DNA of 64,000 nucleotides. Source: Paenibacillus tritici. GTDB taxonomy: Bacteria > Bacillota > Bacilli > Paenibacillales > Paenibacillaceae. The notes beneath the pieces are model-generated. The model made no database searches, was not told the DNA's origin, and was given only the letters and a program-made list of their open reading frames with translations. Positions 44,831-52,604 of this stretch are shown in pieces (within the stretch, counting starts at the first letter, position 1; every line of letters starts with the position of its first letter). Location of the stretch: the NCBI RefSeq assembly GCF_013204885.1, contig NZ_JABMKX010000001.1, positions 601,284 through 665,283 of the forward strand, given 5' to 3'. The position numbers and the translations under genes were made by a program.

Positions 44831-45576
44831 GTCCGGCTTCCCCCTTTGCTAACCACAGGCTGACGCTGATTCAATACCTCTGCAATATGCATGATCCGCA
44901 CAGGCTCACCTTTGCGGGACAGGCGTCCCCCGATATTCAGCAGGCAGCCCATGTCTGCACTGATTAGAATATCCGCTCCAGTCTCCATGACACAGCCGCA
45001 TTTCTCATCCACCATCTGCTCCGAGATTTCAGGCATCTTCACTGCAAAGGTTCCACCGAACCCGCAGCAGTTATCGCTGTTCTTGAGCGGCTCAAGCTTC
45101 AGTCCTTGCACATGCTCCAGCAGCTGGAACGGGGTTTCCTTCTCGCCCAGGAGTCTGGTCATATGACAGGAACGATGGTAGGTTGCGGTGCCTTCGAGAG
45201 TGGCCCCCACATCGGTCACACCAAGTACTTTGACGATGAATTGGGTCAGCTCATAGGATTTCTCTTTCAAAGCAATCGCTTTCAATTCCCAGTCGGGCTC
45301 ACCCTTGAAGATCTTCGGATATTCATGAAACATAGCGATGCAGGAGCCGGAGGGACCCACCACGTAATCCGAAGCTTCGAAGGCAAGCATCATGTTCTGC
45401 ATCGCCAGCTTGGAATCCTGGAGATAACCGCTGTTATAGGCGGGCTGTCCGCAGCAGACCTGTGAAGCCGGATAATCAATCTCGCAGCCGAGCCGCTCCA
45501 GGACCTCCACCATGGCAATCCCGACATTCGGGCTCATAAGGTCTACCAAACAAGTAGAAAAAATACTGACTCGCAC
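44827..45576 (-). CDS. lutA: lactate oxidation subunit LutA
   Basis: A 249-residue CCG-domain protein. The first half has [10 protein letters not shown] and [11 protein letters not shown]; the second half has [12 protein letters not shown] and [17 protein letters not shown]. The GTG at 45576 is chosen over an ATG 15 nt upstream because GGGAGGGG precedes it and the product then starts (M)[13 protein letters not shown], like known LutA. It is the first gene of lutABC, transcribed from the region shared with the aldehyde dehydrogenase gene. Confidence 0.9.
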   Translation of the reverse strand: MRVSIFSTCLVDLMSPNVGIAMVEVLERLGCEIDYPASQVCCGQPAYNSGYLQDSKLAMQNMMLAFEASDYVVGPSGSCIAMFHEYPKIFKGEPDWELKAIALKEKSYELTQFIVKVLGVTDVGATLEGTATYHRSCHMTRLLGEKETPFQLLEHVQGLKLEPLKNSDNCCGFGGTFAVKMPEISEQMVDEKCGCVMETGADILISADMGCLLNIGGRLSRKGEPVRIMHIAEVLNQRQPVVSKGGSRT

Positions 45577-45671
45577 TCCTACCCCTCCCATCAATAAAAA
45601 CCTATATCCCCAGCTTAACTCAATAAGTCAATTAAAAACAACACAAAAACAAATAAAAAATGTGAAAGTTA

Positions 45672-45701
45672 TTGACAATAAATATTGATAGCGTTTACAC
45701 T
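45672..45701 (+). promoter_or_regulatory. promoter with CcpA cre site
   Basis: TTGACA at 45672-45677 and TACACT at 45696-45701 (18-nt spacer) form a promoter towards the aldehyde dehydrogenase gene. TTGATAGCGTTTACA at 45685-45699 matches the cre consensus WTGNNARCGNWWWCA and overlaps the -10. CcpA binding here would repress that promoter and could affect the divergent lutABC operon, whose own promoter may be TTGACT (minus strand, 45631-45626) with TATAGG at 45606-45601. Confidence 0.65.
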
Positions 45702-45752
45702 ATGGTTGGGTAATTGGGCAAATGGAATAATCTACCTTGAGGGGGAGAAACA

Positions 45753-47198
45753 GTGACCAAGCATTTGATGTATATCGACGGCCAATTTACAGAATCCGAA
45801 GGCAAAGAGTGGATGGATGTGACCAATCCGGCAACCGATGAAGTAATCTCACAGGTTCCCAAGGCTACAAGGAATGATGTCATACGTGCGATTCATGCAG
45901 CGGAAGAAGCCCAGTCTGCCTGGGAGGAGACACCGGCTGTGGAGCGGGGCAAGTACCTTCATGCCATCGCAGACGGGATTCGCGGGGAAGCGGACAGCAT
46001 CGCCAGGCTGATCTCGGAGGAAGTCGGCAAGACCCTGGAATTATCTGCGGTTGAGGTTCACTTTACAGCGGATTATTTGGATTATATGGCGGAATGGGCA
46101 CGGCGTTATGAGGGGGAGATCGTTCAGAGCGACCGTGATAATGAGCATATTTTTGTCTTCAAAAGAGCGATAGGGGTAACGACAGGCATTCTGCCCTGGA
46201 ACTTCCCGTTCTTCCTGATTGCGAGAAAGATGGCCCCGGCGCTGATCACCGGCAACACGATTGTCGTCAAGCCCAGTGCTGAATCCCCGAACAATGCCGC
46301 AGCGTTCAGCCGTATTGTGGATAAGGCCGGGCTTCCTAGAGGGGTATTCAACCTTGTAACCGGCAGAGGGGCGGAAGTGGGACATGAGCTGGCCAGCAAT
46401 GCGAAGGTTGGCATGGTCAGTCTTACAGGCAGCGTACCGGCAGGGCAACGGGTCATGGAAGCCGCAGCCGAGAATATCATCAAGGTCAGTCTGGAGCTGG
46501 GCGGCAAAGCGCCGGCCATTGTCATGAAGGATGCCGATCTAGAGCTGGCGGTCAAAGCGATTGTCGATTCCCGGGTAATTAATACAGGGCAGGTCTGCAA
46601 CTGTGCGGAGCGTGTCTACGTGCATGAGGACATTCAGGCTGAATTCACCTCCCGGCTGGTGGAAGCGATGAAGGCCGTGAGATACGGGGACCCTCTGAAA
46701 GACAAGGATATTCATATGGGACCGCTGATCAACAAAGCCGCCCAGGAATCGGTACAGCAGAAGGTGGACCGCGCCGTCCAGGAAGGGGCAACGATCGCGC
46801 TCGGAGGTAAAAAGGTGGAAGGAGCAGGCAGCTTCTTCGAGCCGACAGTCATCACCGGTGCTACCAATGAGATGGAGATTGTACAGGATGAAATCTTCGG
46901 ACCGGTTATCCCGGTCATTACGTTCTCTACCCTCGATGAAGCGATCGCGCTCGCCAATGACAGTGAATTCGGATTGACCTCTTCGTTATACACTCAGAAT
47001 CTGAACGTCGCCATGAAAGTGATCAAACGGCTGAAATACGGAGAGACCTACATTAACCGTGAGAACTTCGAAGCGATGCAAGGCTTCCATGCAGGCTGGA
47101 GAAAGTCCGGGATCGGCGGCGCCGACGGCAAGCATGGCTTGAATGAATACCTGCAGACACATGTAGTCTACCTGCAATATGACAAGTCGGTTAACTGA
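45753..47198 (+). CDS. aldA: lactaldehyde/glycolaldehyde dehydrogenase (AldA-like)
   Basis: A 481-residue aldehyde dehydrogenase. It closely follows E. coli AldA: MYIDGQFTES, ILPWNFPFFLIARKMAPAL, LELGGKAP (catalytic Glu) and GQVCNCAERVYV with the catalytic Cys about 282. The C-terminal region (YINRENFEAMQGFHAGWRK) is typical of AldA. It oxidises L-lactaldehyde to L-lactate with NAD+, and other small aldehydes too. GTG start with GAGGGGGAG upstream. Divergent lutABC would oxidise the lactate to pyruvate. Catabolite repression is likely from the cre site. Confidence 0.87.
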   Translation: MTKHLMYIDGQFTESEGKEWMDVTNPATDEVISQVPKATRNDVIRAIHAAEEAQSAWEETPAVERGKYLHAIADGIRGEADSIARLISEEVGKTLELSAVEVHFTADYLDYMAEWARRYEGEIVQSDRDNEHIFVFKRAIGVTTGILPWNFPFFLIARKMAPALITGNTIVVKPSAESPNNAAAFSRIVDKAGLPRGVFNLVTGRGAEVGHELASNAKVGMVSLTGSVPAGQRVMEAAAENIIKVSLELGGKAPAIVMKDADLELAVKAIVDSRVINTGQVCNCAERVYVHEDIQAEFTSRLVEAMKAVRYGDPLKDKDIHMGPLINKAAQESVQQKVDRAVQEGATIALGGKKVEGAGSFFEPTVITGATNEMEIVQDEIFGPVIPVITFSTLDEAIALANDSEFGLTSSLYTQNLNVAMKVIKRLKYGETYINRENFEAMQGFHAGWRKSGIGGADGKHGLNEYLQTHVVYLQYDKSVN

Positions 47199-47225
47199 AT
47201 GACCTCATAATGTACTCAGACACAA

Positions 47226-47259
47226 GAAATGCTCCCGGACAGTTGGGAGCATTTCTTTT
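47226..47259. terminator. bidirectional intrinsic terminator
   Basis: GAAATGCTCCC and GGGAGCATTTC form an 11-bp stem with a short loop and T-rich flank. It lies between the convergent aldehyde dehydrogenase and oxidoreductase genes. Confidence 0.85.
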
Positions 47260-48241
47260 ATAATTCTTTTGAAATCACGATTTTTCCCCGTCTGGGTTGT
47301 TTCTCGCTTGTGCGGTACGCTTCAAATAAACCTTGAGTGGTAAATGGATACCTATGTTCTACATGAATCTTGAGCTTCCCCTCCTGCATGTGAATCGAAA
47401 TTTCATTAAGAGCAGCCCGGTTTGGATGGGCACGGAAAAATATCGAGTCAATATTGCGGACGCCCGGACAGGTTCCAATACCGAAAGAGGTTATGGAAAT
47501 ATATTTCCCGCCATCCTTTAAGATGTCATAGCTATAGTCCCCGAACTCGCCTGGAAGTCCAGTTTCTAATTCTTTTTTCCCCAGCATAGCTGTATCAAGA
47601 ACCATATCTACAGGTGCCGATAACCTTGTCACGTAATCCGGTTGTGAATAATAGTCAATGACTTCATCTGCGCCTAAACTTAGAACAAAGCCATGATTAT
47701 GCGCTCTTGCAGTTGTAATTACATAAGCACCATAATGTCTGGCTAATTGAATAGCTGCATGTCCAACACCACCGGCACCTCCATGAATGAGGATACGCTG
47801 ACCCGGCTGAAGCTTACCGTGCTCAACAAGTGCCTGCCAGGCCGTCAAGGCTACGGTAGGCGCAGCAGCGGCTTCTTCGAAGGATATATGGTCCGCTATC
47901 CTCGTTAAGGCATCCTCATCTGCTGCCACTTGATCCATATAAGAGCCTCCACGGACCATCCCCATAACGCGGTCACCTGCTTTAAAGTGCTGTACTCCAG
48001 TACCCACAGCTTTTACAACACCGGCAACATCACCTCCAAGAAAATACGGGAATTGAATAGTGAATTGCCCGCCTACCGGGCTCTGTAGCAGCTCACCTGA
48101 ACGTAAATAATGATCTCCAGGGTTAATTGAGGAGGCATGCACCTCCACCAGTACTTGTGTTTCCTTAATCGCAGGAACAGGTAGTTCATACTCTTCAAAA
48201 GACTCAGGGATTCCATAGCCGGTCATGCCTATTGCTCTCAT
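47258..48241 (-). CDS. NADP-dependent quinone-oxidoreductase-like protein (MDR)
   Basis: A 327-residue zinc-free medium-chain dehydrogenase/reductase. Features are SSINPGDHYLRSGEL, DVAGVVKAVG, HGGAGGVGHAAIQLA (cofactor Rossmann motif AxxGGVG) and GRGKIV-type end (RRGKIVIS). The region is more AT-rich than most neighbours. GGAGGG precedes the ATG. It is divergent from a damaged TetR-type gene with a dyad operator between them. Substrate unknown. Confidence 0.85.
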   Translation of the reverse strand: MRAIGMTGYGIPESFEEYELPVPAIKETQVLVEVHASSINPGDHYLRSGELLQSPVGGQFTIQFPYFLGGDVAGVVKAVGTGVQHFKAGDRVMGMVRGGSYMDQVAADEDALTRIADHISFEEAAAAPTVALTAWQALVEHGKLQPGQRILIHGGAGGVGHAAIQLARHYGAYVITTARAHNHGFVLSLGADEVIDYYSQPDYVTRLSAPVDMVLDTAMLGKKELETGLPGEFGDYSYDILKDGGKYISITSFGIGTCPGVRNIDSIFFRAHPNRAALNEISIHMQEGKLKIHVEHRYPFTTQGLFEAYRTSEKQPRRGKIVISKEL

Positions 48242-48263
48242 GGCGCACCCTCCATTTTGTATG

Positions 48264-48310
48264 ATTGAACATTCGTTGAAAAATCAACAGACACCTTAGA
48301 AATGTTCAAT
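48264..48310. promoter_or_regulatory. inverted repeat operator between oxidoreductase and TetR remnant
   Basis: ATTGAACATT (48264-48273) and AATGTTCAAT (48301-48310) are perfect 10-bp complements separated by 27 nt. GTTGA-AAAA-TCAAC lies inside. It is a plausible binding region for the TetR-type protein. Confidence 0.5.
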
Positions 48311-48318
48311 TCTGCCTC

Positions 48319-48748
48319 ATGAAGGAGCAAGATATGGATAGACGTATACAGAAATCTAAACAGGCTATTATGGATGCTTTTTTAGCATTAATGGCGCAAA
48401 CAGATATTGAGAATATCACTGTAAATAAAATCGCTGAGCTGGCCAATGTTAACCGTGGAACGGTTTATTTACATTTTCAAGATAAATATGATCTGCTTGA
48501 TCATTGTTTGGAAGAACAAATTAACTGCTTAATCGACAAATGCGCGCCTGACAGTGAGGTTACCGGTAAGTTCACTTCGAAATCCACATGCTTTTAGAAC
48601 TCGTCTGCTTGTCGTTGTCCGGGAGAGTCTTAGCATACAATTCGATGCAGTCGCTGCCGGACCAAATTTCAACAAGCAATTCTATGCCCTATCCAGCTTC
48701 AGTGATGGCCGAACAGATATGGGCCTTATTAGACCGGACGATGATTAG
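48319..48748 (+). pseudogene. TetR/AcrR-family regulator, frameshifted and shortened
   Basis: The first 85 or so residues are a good TetR DNA-binding domain (IQKSKQAIMDAFLALM, ITVNKIAELANVNRGTVYLH, FQDKYDLLDHCLEEQ). The frame then stops at 48597 after only 92 residues; TetR proteins are usually about 190. A +1 reading frame from about 48575 to 48748 continues with sequence resembling a TetR C-terminal half (FRTRLLVVVRESLSIQFDA). The total still appears too short, so a frameshift plus internal deletion is likely. The intact helix-turn-helix may still be made as a short protein. It lies divergent from the oxidoreductase, its likely former target. Confidence 0.6.
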
Positions 48749-48847
48749 TTTGCCCCTGTCTAACCAAAATTCCGGATCTGTTATATAATCCTAAAACCTA
48801 ATGCAAGTGCTGTTTTTCTATAATAGCCCAGCGATTTTATTGTACAT

Positions 48848-48899
48848 TTGACTATCCACTACGTTTTGTAGTAGATTATAACTACTACGTAGTGTAGTA
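48848..48899 (+). promoter_or_regulatory. promoter with two BlaI-type operators
   Basis: TTGACT (48848-48853) and TAGATT (48872-48877) form a moderate promoter. ACTAC-GTTTT-GTAGT (48858-48872) and TACTAC-GTAGT-GTAGTA (48883-48899) are dyads of the TACTAC/GTAGTA type bound by BlaI/MecI repressors. They overlap the promoter and lie 43-85 nt before the BlaI-like gene, consistent with autorepression. Confidence 0.75.
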
Positions 48900-48941
48900 A
48901 TAAACGTTATGGACGCATAACGAAATGAAGAGGTGTTCACG

Positions 48942-49316
48942 GTGAGCAAGATTCACAAACTATCGGATACAGAATTAGAGTTAATGGAAGCGATATGGGC
49001 GAGTGCACCGCCAGTAACGTCAACGGAACTGCTGAACCAATTTCTGCTCAAGGGAAGGGACTGGAAGGCGCAGACGATCTCCACCTTTCTGTCACGGTTA
49101 GTGGATAAAGGGTTCCTGACTGCCACCAGGCATGGCCGGTTAAACAAATATATCCCGGAGATTTCACCCGAAGCGTATAAGCTGGTCGAGACTCAGCATG
49201 TCCTGGACGGGCTGTATCAGGGTTCGGTCAAGAATCTGATCTCCGCTATGTATGACGGTGACAAGCTATCGGACCAGGATATTGATGAGCTGAAGCACTG
49301 GTTCTCGGAAAAGTAG
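48942..49316 (+). CDS. BlaI/MecI/CopY-family repressor
   Basis: A 124-residue repressor. It begins (M)SKIHKLSDTELELMEAIW, followed by the winged helix (TSTELLNQFL, KAQTISTFLSRLVDKGFL) and a C-terminal dimerisation part that family members lose by proteolysis when the partner sensor is active. GTG 48942 is chosen with AAGAGGTG upstream. Two TACTAC/GTAGTA operators precede it. It is followed immediately by a BlaR1/M56-type gene. Confidence 0.87.
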   Translation: MSKIHKLSDTELELMEAIWASAPPVTSTELLNQFLLKGRDWKAQTISTFLSRLVDKGFLTATRHGRLNKYIPEISPEAYKLVETQHVLDGLYQGSVKNLISAMYDGDKLSDQDIDELKHWFSEK

Positions 49317-49325
49317 GTGATGACG

Positions 49326-50669
49326 ATGAATTCCTTACTTGAGATTCTATGCTCGCTGAGCGTTGCCGGAAGTGTAGTTACAGTCAGCTTTCACGCACTG
49401 GGCAGGTTATCCACCGATCATTTCCCGGCCAAATGGCGATACGTACTCCTTAAGCTGGCCCTGGCCCTATATTTGCTCCCTATAGCACTTGTTCTACCGT
49501 GGTTATCACGGCTCGCTGCACCACACCCGGCAAACAGCACACAGAATATCCAGACCGGCAGGGTTAGCGGGCAGATAGCGGAGACGCTCCAGCCTGCTGT
49601 GACCCTTTCAGCAAGTACAGCCTATCTCCTCCTGGGCATATGGGCAGCGGGAGCGATCACCTTTGCCGCTTGGCAATGGTACGCTTACCGCAGATTCACC
49701 GCACAACTTGAACGTAACCGTACGATGGTACCGGAGAATAGTGAGACCGCGATCCTGCTGAAGAACATCAAGGAGCAGCTTGGCCTTACACGTAGCGTCA
49801 AGCTCGCATACAGCTCTATCGCACGAAGTCCTTTTCTGGCAGGTCTATGGAGACCGACGATCTATCTGCCTGCACAGAATCATGCAAATCTGGATATGGA
49901 CATGGTGCTCCGTCATGAATTGGTTCATCTGAAGCGGAAGGACCTGTGGATCAAGGCAGGATTGCTATTAGTCCGTACACTGCACTGGTACAACCCGCTG
50001 GTTCACACGGTTCGCACAGGGCTCCACACCTGGAGTGAGCTGACCTGTGATCAGGAGGTTGTCCAGGATATGTCCCATGCTGAACGCAAACGTTACGGCG
50101 GGACCATACTGAATGTAATGGCGGGCTCCAAAGGACTGCCCGAACAATTCTGTGCTTCATTATCCGGTGACGGCAAACAATTAAAAAGGAGATTGACACA
50201 TATGCTTAATGTTAAGAAGCTGAACAAACAAACCCTTTTCCTATCGGTAACCGCTGCCCTGCTAATTGCAGGCATCAGCACCTCTACTGCTGCATTGGCC
50301 TCTAAGGTCACGCCGCAAGTGGTTCCAGACTCAGAGTATGTGGCTTCCGAAGCTGCAGCTCCTTCCCGGTCCGAAGGAGGCTTAACCGTGCCGGCCGCAG
50401 TATCCGTTACGGTGCCTGCTGAGAGCAGCTCTGCAGCTGCTCAGCAGGGGACAACGGCACAGCCTGTTCCGGAACCTGTACCCGTTCCGGCAGGGAGTGT
50501 TACGGTGCCTGCCCCGGCAGAGAGTGTTCCCGCACCCGCACCTGCTCAGCAGGTAACGACCGCACAGCCTATTCCTGATAAGCTTGCTGCTGTAACGGTC
50601 TCTGCTCAGGAGGACACAAGCACCGTGCCGCATCCCGAGCTTGTATCCGCTCCCGCACCAGCTAAATAA
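49326..50669 (+). CDS. BlaR1/MecR1-like M56 metallopeptidase without beta-lactam sensor
   Basis: A 447-residue membrane protein. TM segments occur near residues 5-25, 35-60 and 100-120. The zinc protease motif is RHELVHLKRKD (HExxH, about 196), with TCDQEVV further on. A fourth TM segment (LFLSVTAALLIAGISTSTA) is near 310. Beyond it, instead of a penicillin-binding domain, is about 120 residues of Pro/Ala/Val/Gln-rich sequence with repeats of VTVPA and PAPAQ, presumably outside the cell. ATG 49326 follows AGGTGATG. It probably cleaves the adjacent repressor on a signal that is not obviously a beta-lactam. Confidence 0.85.
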   Translation: MNSLLEILCSLSVAGSVVTVSFHALGRLSTDHFPAKWRYVLLKLALALYLLPIALVLPWLSRLAAPHPANSTQNIQTGRVSGQIAETLQPAVTLSASTAYLLLGIWAAGAITFAAWQWYAYRRFTAQLERNRTMVPENSETAILLKNIKEQLGLTRSVKLAYSSIARSPFLAGLWRPTIYLPAQNHANLDMDMVLRHELVHLKRKDLWIKAGLLLVRTLHWYNPLVHTVRTGLHTWSELTCDQEVVQDMSHAERKRYGGTILNVMAGSKGLPEQFCASLSGDGKQLKRRLTHMLNVKKLNKQTLFLSVTAALLIAGISTSTAALASKVTPQVVPDSEYVASEAAAPSRSEGGLTVPAAVSVTVPAESSSAAAQQGTTAQPVPEPVPVPAGSVTVPAPAESVPAPAPAQQVTTAQPIPDKLAAVTVSAQEDTSTVPHPELVSAPAPAK

Positions 50670-50723
50670 CAAATTGTGGTGTACGATCTGAAGACGAATT
50701 CTATGATATTAATAGGTACTTGA

Positions 50724-50754
50724 ACAGGAGCAGCTTCTTGGAAGCTGCTCCTGT
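50724..50754 (+). terminator. intrinsic terminator
   Basis: ACAGGAGCAGCTTC and GAAGCTGCTCCTGT form a 14-bp perfect stem around TTG, followed by a T/G-rich stretch. It closes the BlaI/BlaR-like operon. Confidence 0.8.
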
Positions 50755-50852
50755 TTGGTGTTTGTGTAGTCGAACGAATAACAGTTATAGTGATATACTC
50801 ATAAAATGAAGCCGTTATTTTTGAATTTTCTTAAAAAGGGAGCCGAGTCGGG

Positions 50853-51323
50853 ATGAAAAAGACTTTGCATTCGTCTAACCTCATCATTAGAAACGCTGTC
50901 TTCGACGATATCGGCCTACTTCGCGATGTCTATCGCCGTGCGTCGCTGACCGTTGAGGAAGATCGCGATCTCTTTGCTGCTCATCCTGAGTGGTTAGTAT
51001 GGGACGACAAAATGTTGCCGTTCACACGTGTCGCTGTTGTTAACGGGCGGATCGCTGGCTTTGCGTCAGCATGTCCTGTCAACGGCTGCCTCGAGCTAGA
51101 GGATCTGTTCACTGATCCTGAATGGATGCGCCAAGGTGTCGCGATGGCCCTGATCAAAGACATTGCGCGCCGCGGTGCACGTATAGAGGTGACCGCTAGC
51201 CCCCGAGCTGTAAGGTTGTACGAAGCCGCCGGCTTCATCGCTAACGGCTTCGCGAACACAGAGGGCGGACCGGCCCCCCGGATGTATCTCGATGTCACGC
51301 GTGCAGGACTGGACAGAAATTAA
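50853..51323 (+). CDS. GNAT N-acetyltransferase
   Basis: A 156-residue acetyltransferase. LIIRNAVFDDIGLLRDVY starts the fold. LELEDLFTDPEWMRQGVAMA is the acetyl-CoA-binding region (R/Q-x-x-G-x-A variant), and AVRLYEAAGFIANG is the final strand motif. It has a monocistronic arrangement with GGGAGCC as ribosome site. Substrate unknown. Confidence 0.82.
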   Translation: MKKTLHSSNLIIRNAVFDDIGLLRDVYRRASLTVEEDRDLFAAHPEWLVWDDKMLPFTRVAVVNGRIAGFASACPVNGCLELEDLFTDPEWMRQGVAMALIKDIARRGARIEVTASPRAVRLYEAAGFIANGFANTEGGPAPRMYLDVTRAGLDRN

Positions 51324-51347
51324 TTCTTCTATTAAACTCTTGATGAT

Positions 51348-52496
51348 CTAAACTCTTGATGATCTGAAGAATTCGCGGATGTCTTTCGCCAGAGATTCAG
51401 GATCTTCCATCGCTGTGAAATGCCCGCCGCGCGGCATTGTATTCCAGCTTGTGATATTCAGATTGCGTTCCGCCCATTCTCTAGGCGGCAAGGCAACATC
51501 TCCGGGGAATACAGCAACACCCGTAGGCACCTCAATATACCCCAGGGGCGGCAACGTGTGCGTATTCTCATAATAGATATTCGAGGAAGACCCGGCCGTA
51601 TTGGTAACCCAATAGATCATAATATTCGTAAGCAGTTCATCCTCGCTGAAGCTATGCCGCAGGTCACCCTTACAATCACTCCATGCACGGAATTTCTCAA
51701 TGATCCAAGCCGCCAATCCGACGGGGGAGTCGGTAAGTCCGTAGGCAAGCGTCTGTGGTCTCGTCGATTGAATCGACATATATCCGCCCTCATCAGCTAT
51801 CCATTGTGAAGTATTCCGGATGTACAGAAGTTCTTCTTCCGTCAGCCCTGTCTTATCCTGCACAGCCAGGAGACTGCGGATTATCCCGATATCCGTAAGG
51901 TGAATTCCGGTGAGCAGTTCTGGGTGATGGAAGGCCAGATACCTTGTAACTCCAGAGCCAATATCCCCGCCTGCCGCAGCGAACTTGCTGTAGCCCAAAT
52001 GTTCGGTCATAAGCTTCGCCCACAGCTCAGCAACATAGGCATTATTCACACCAGCGCGTGTCAGGCCGTTAGAGAACCCAAATCCGGGCACGGAAGGGAC
52101 AATAACATCGAAGGAGTCTTCAGGATTGCCGCCGTAACGGGCAGGGTCCGTAAGCATAGGAATGATCTTCTCGTATCGCAGATAGCTGTCAGGCCATCCA
52201 TGGGTCAGAATCAGGGGCAGCGGCTTGGGGCCTTTTCCGCGCTCGTGTACGAAATGCACATCGACTCCGTCCATATTACAGCGAAATTGAGACAAGCGGT
52301 TCAACACGGCTTCCCGGGCGCGCCAATCGAACTGGTCCCGCCAGTAGGTAATGAGCTTCTGCAAATACCCCCGGTCCGATCCCCGTTCCCAGTCAGAGTC
52401 CTCTAATAGGTCGGGCCAGCGGACATGATCCAGCCTGTATTTCAGATCTTCAAGGACTGAGTCAGGCACATGGATTTGAAAACGTTCAATAGACAT
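51348..52496 (-). CDS. epoxide hydrolase (alpha/beta, EHN domain)
   Basis: A 382-residue alpha/beta hydrolase. The N-terminal EHN domain begins IERFQIHVPDSVLEDLKYRL. The core has LILTHGWPDSYLRYEKI (oxyanion-hole HGxP), the nucleophile Asp in GGDIGSGVTR and the catalytic His in PRGGHFTAME. It opens epoxides to diols. AGGAGAGA lies before the ATG. It is adjacent to and divergent from the UvrA-like gene. Confidence 0.87.
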   Translation of the reverse strand: MSIERFQIHVPDSVLEDLKYRLDHVRWPDLLEDSDWERGSDRGYLQKLITYWRDQFDWRAREAVLNRLSQFRCNMDGVDVHFVHERGKGPKPLPLILTHGWPDSYLRYEKIIPMLTDPARYGGNPEDSFDVIVPSVPGFGFSNGLTRAGVNNAYVAELWAKLMTEHLGYSKFAAAGGDIGSGVTRYLAFHHPELLTGIHLTDIGIIRSLLAVQDKTGLTEEELLYIRNTSQWIADEGGYMSIQSTRPQTLAYGLTDSPVGLAAWIIEKFRAWSDCKGDLRHSFSEDELLTNIMIYWVTNTAGSSSNIYYENTHTLPPLGYIEVPTGVAVFPGDVALPPREWAERNLNITSWNTMPRGGHFTAMEDPESLAKDIREFFRSSRV

Positions 52497-52604
52497 CAGG
52501 CTCTCTCTCCTTAAGCGTAATAGCTACATGCTATAAGTATAATATATTTTTTCAGAAAAAATGAAGTTACAGAAGAGAACCCAATCACTGGAGGGAAAAC
52601 ACAC

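Noticed and set aside
49326..50669. Beta-lactam receptor (true BlaR1)
   Set aside because: The penicillin-binding sensor domain with its S-x-x-K motif is absent; only the M56 protease part is present.
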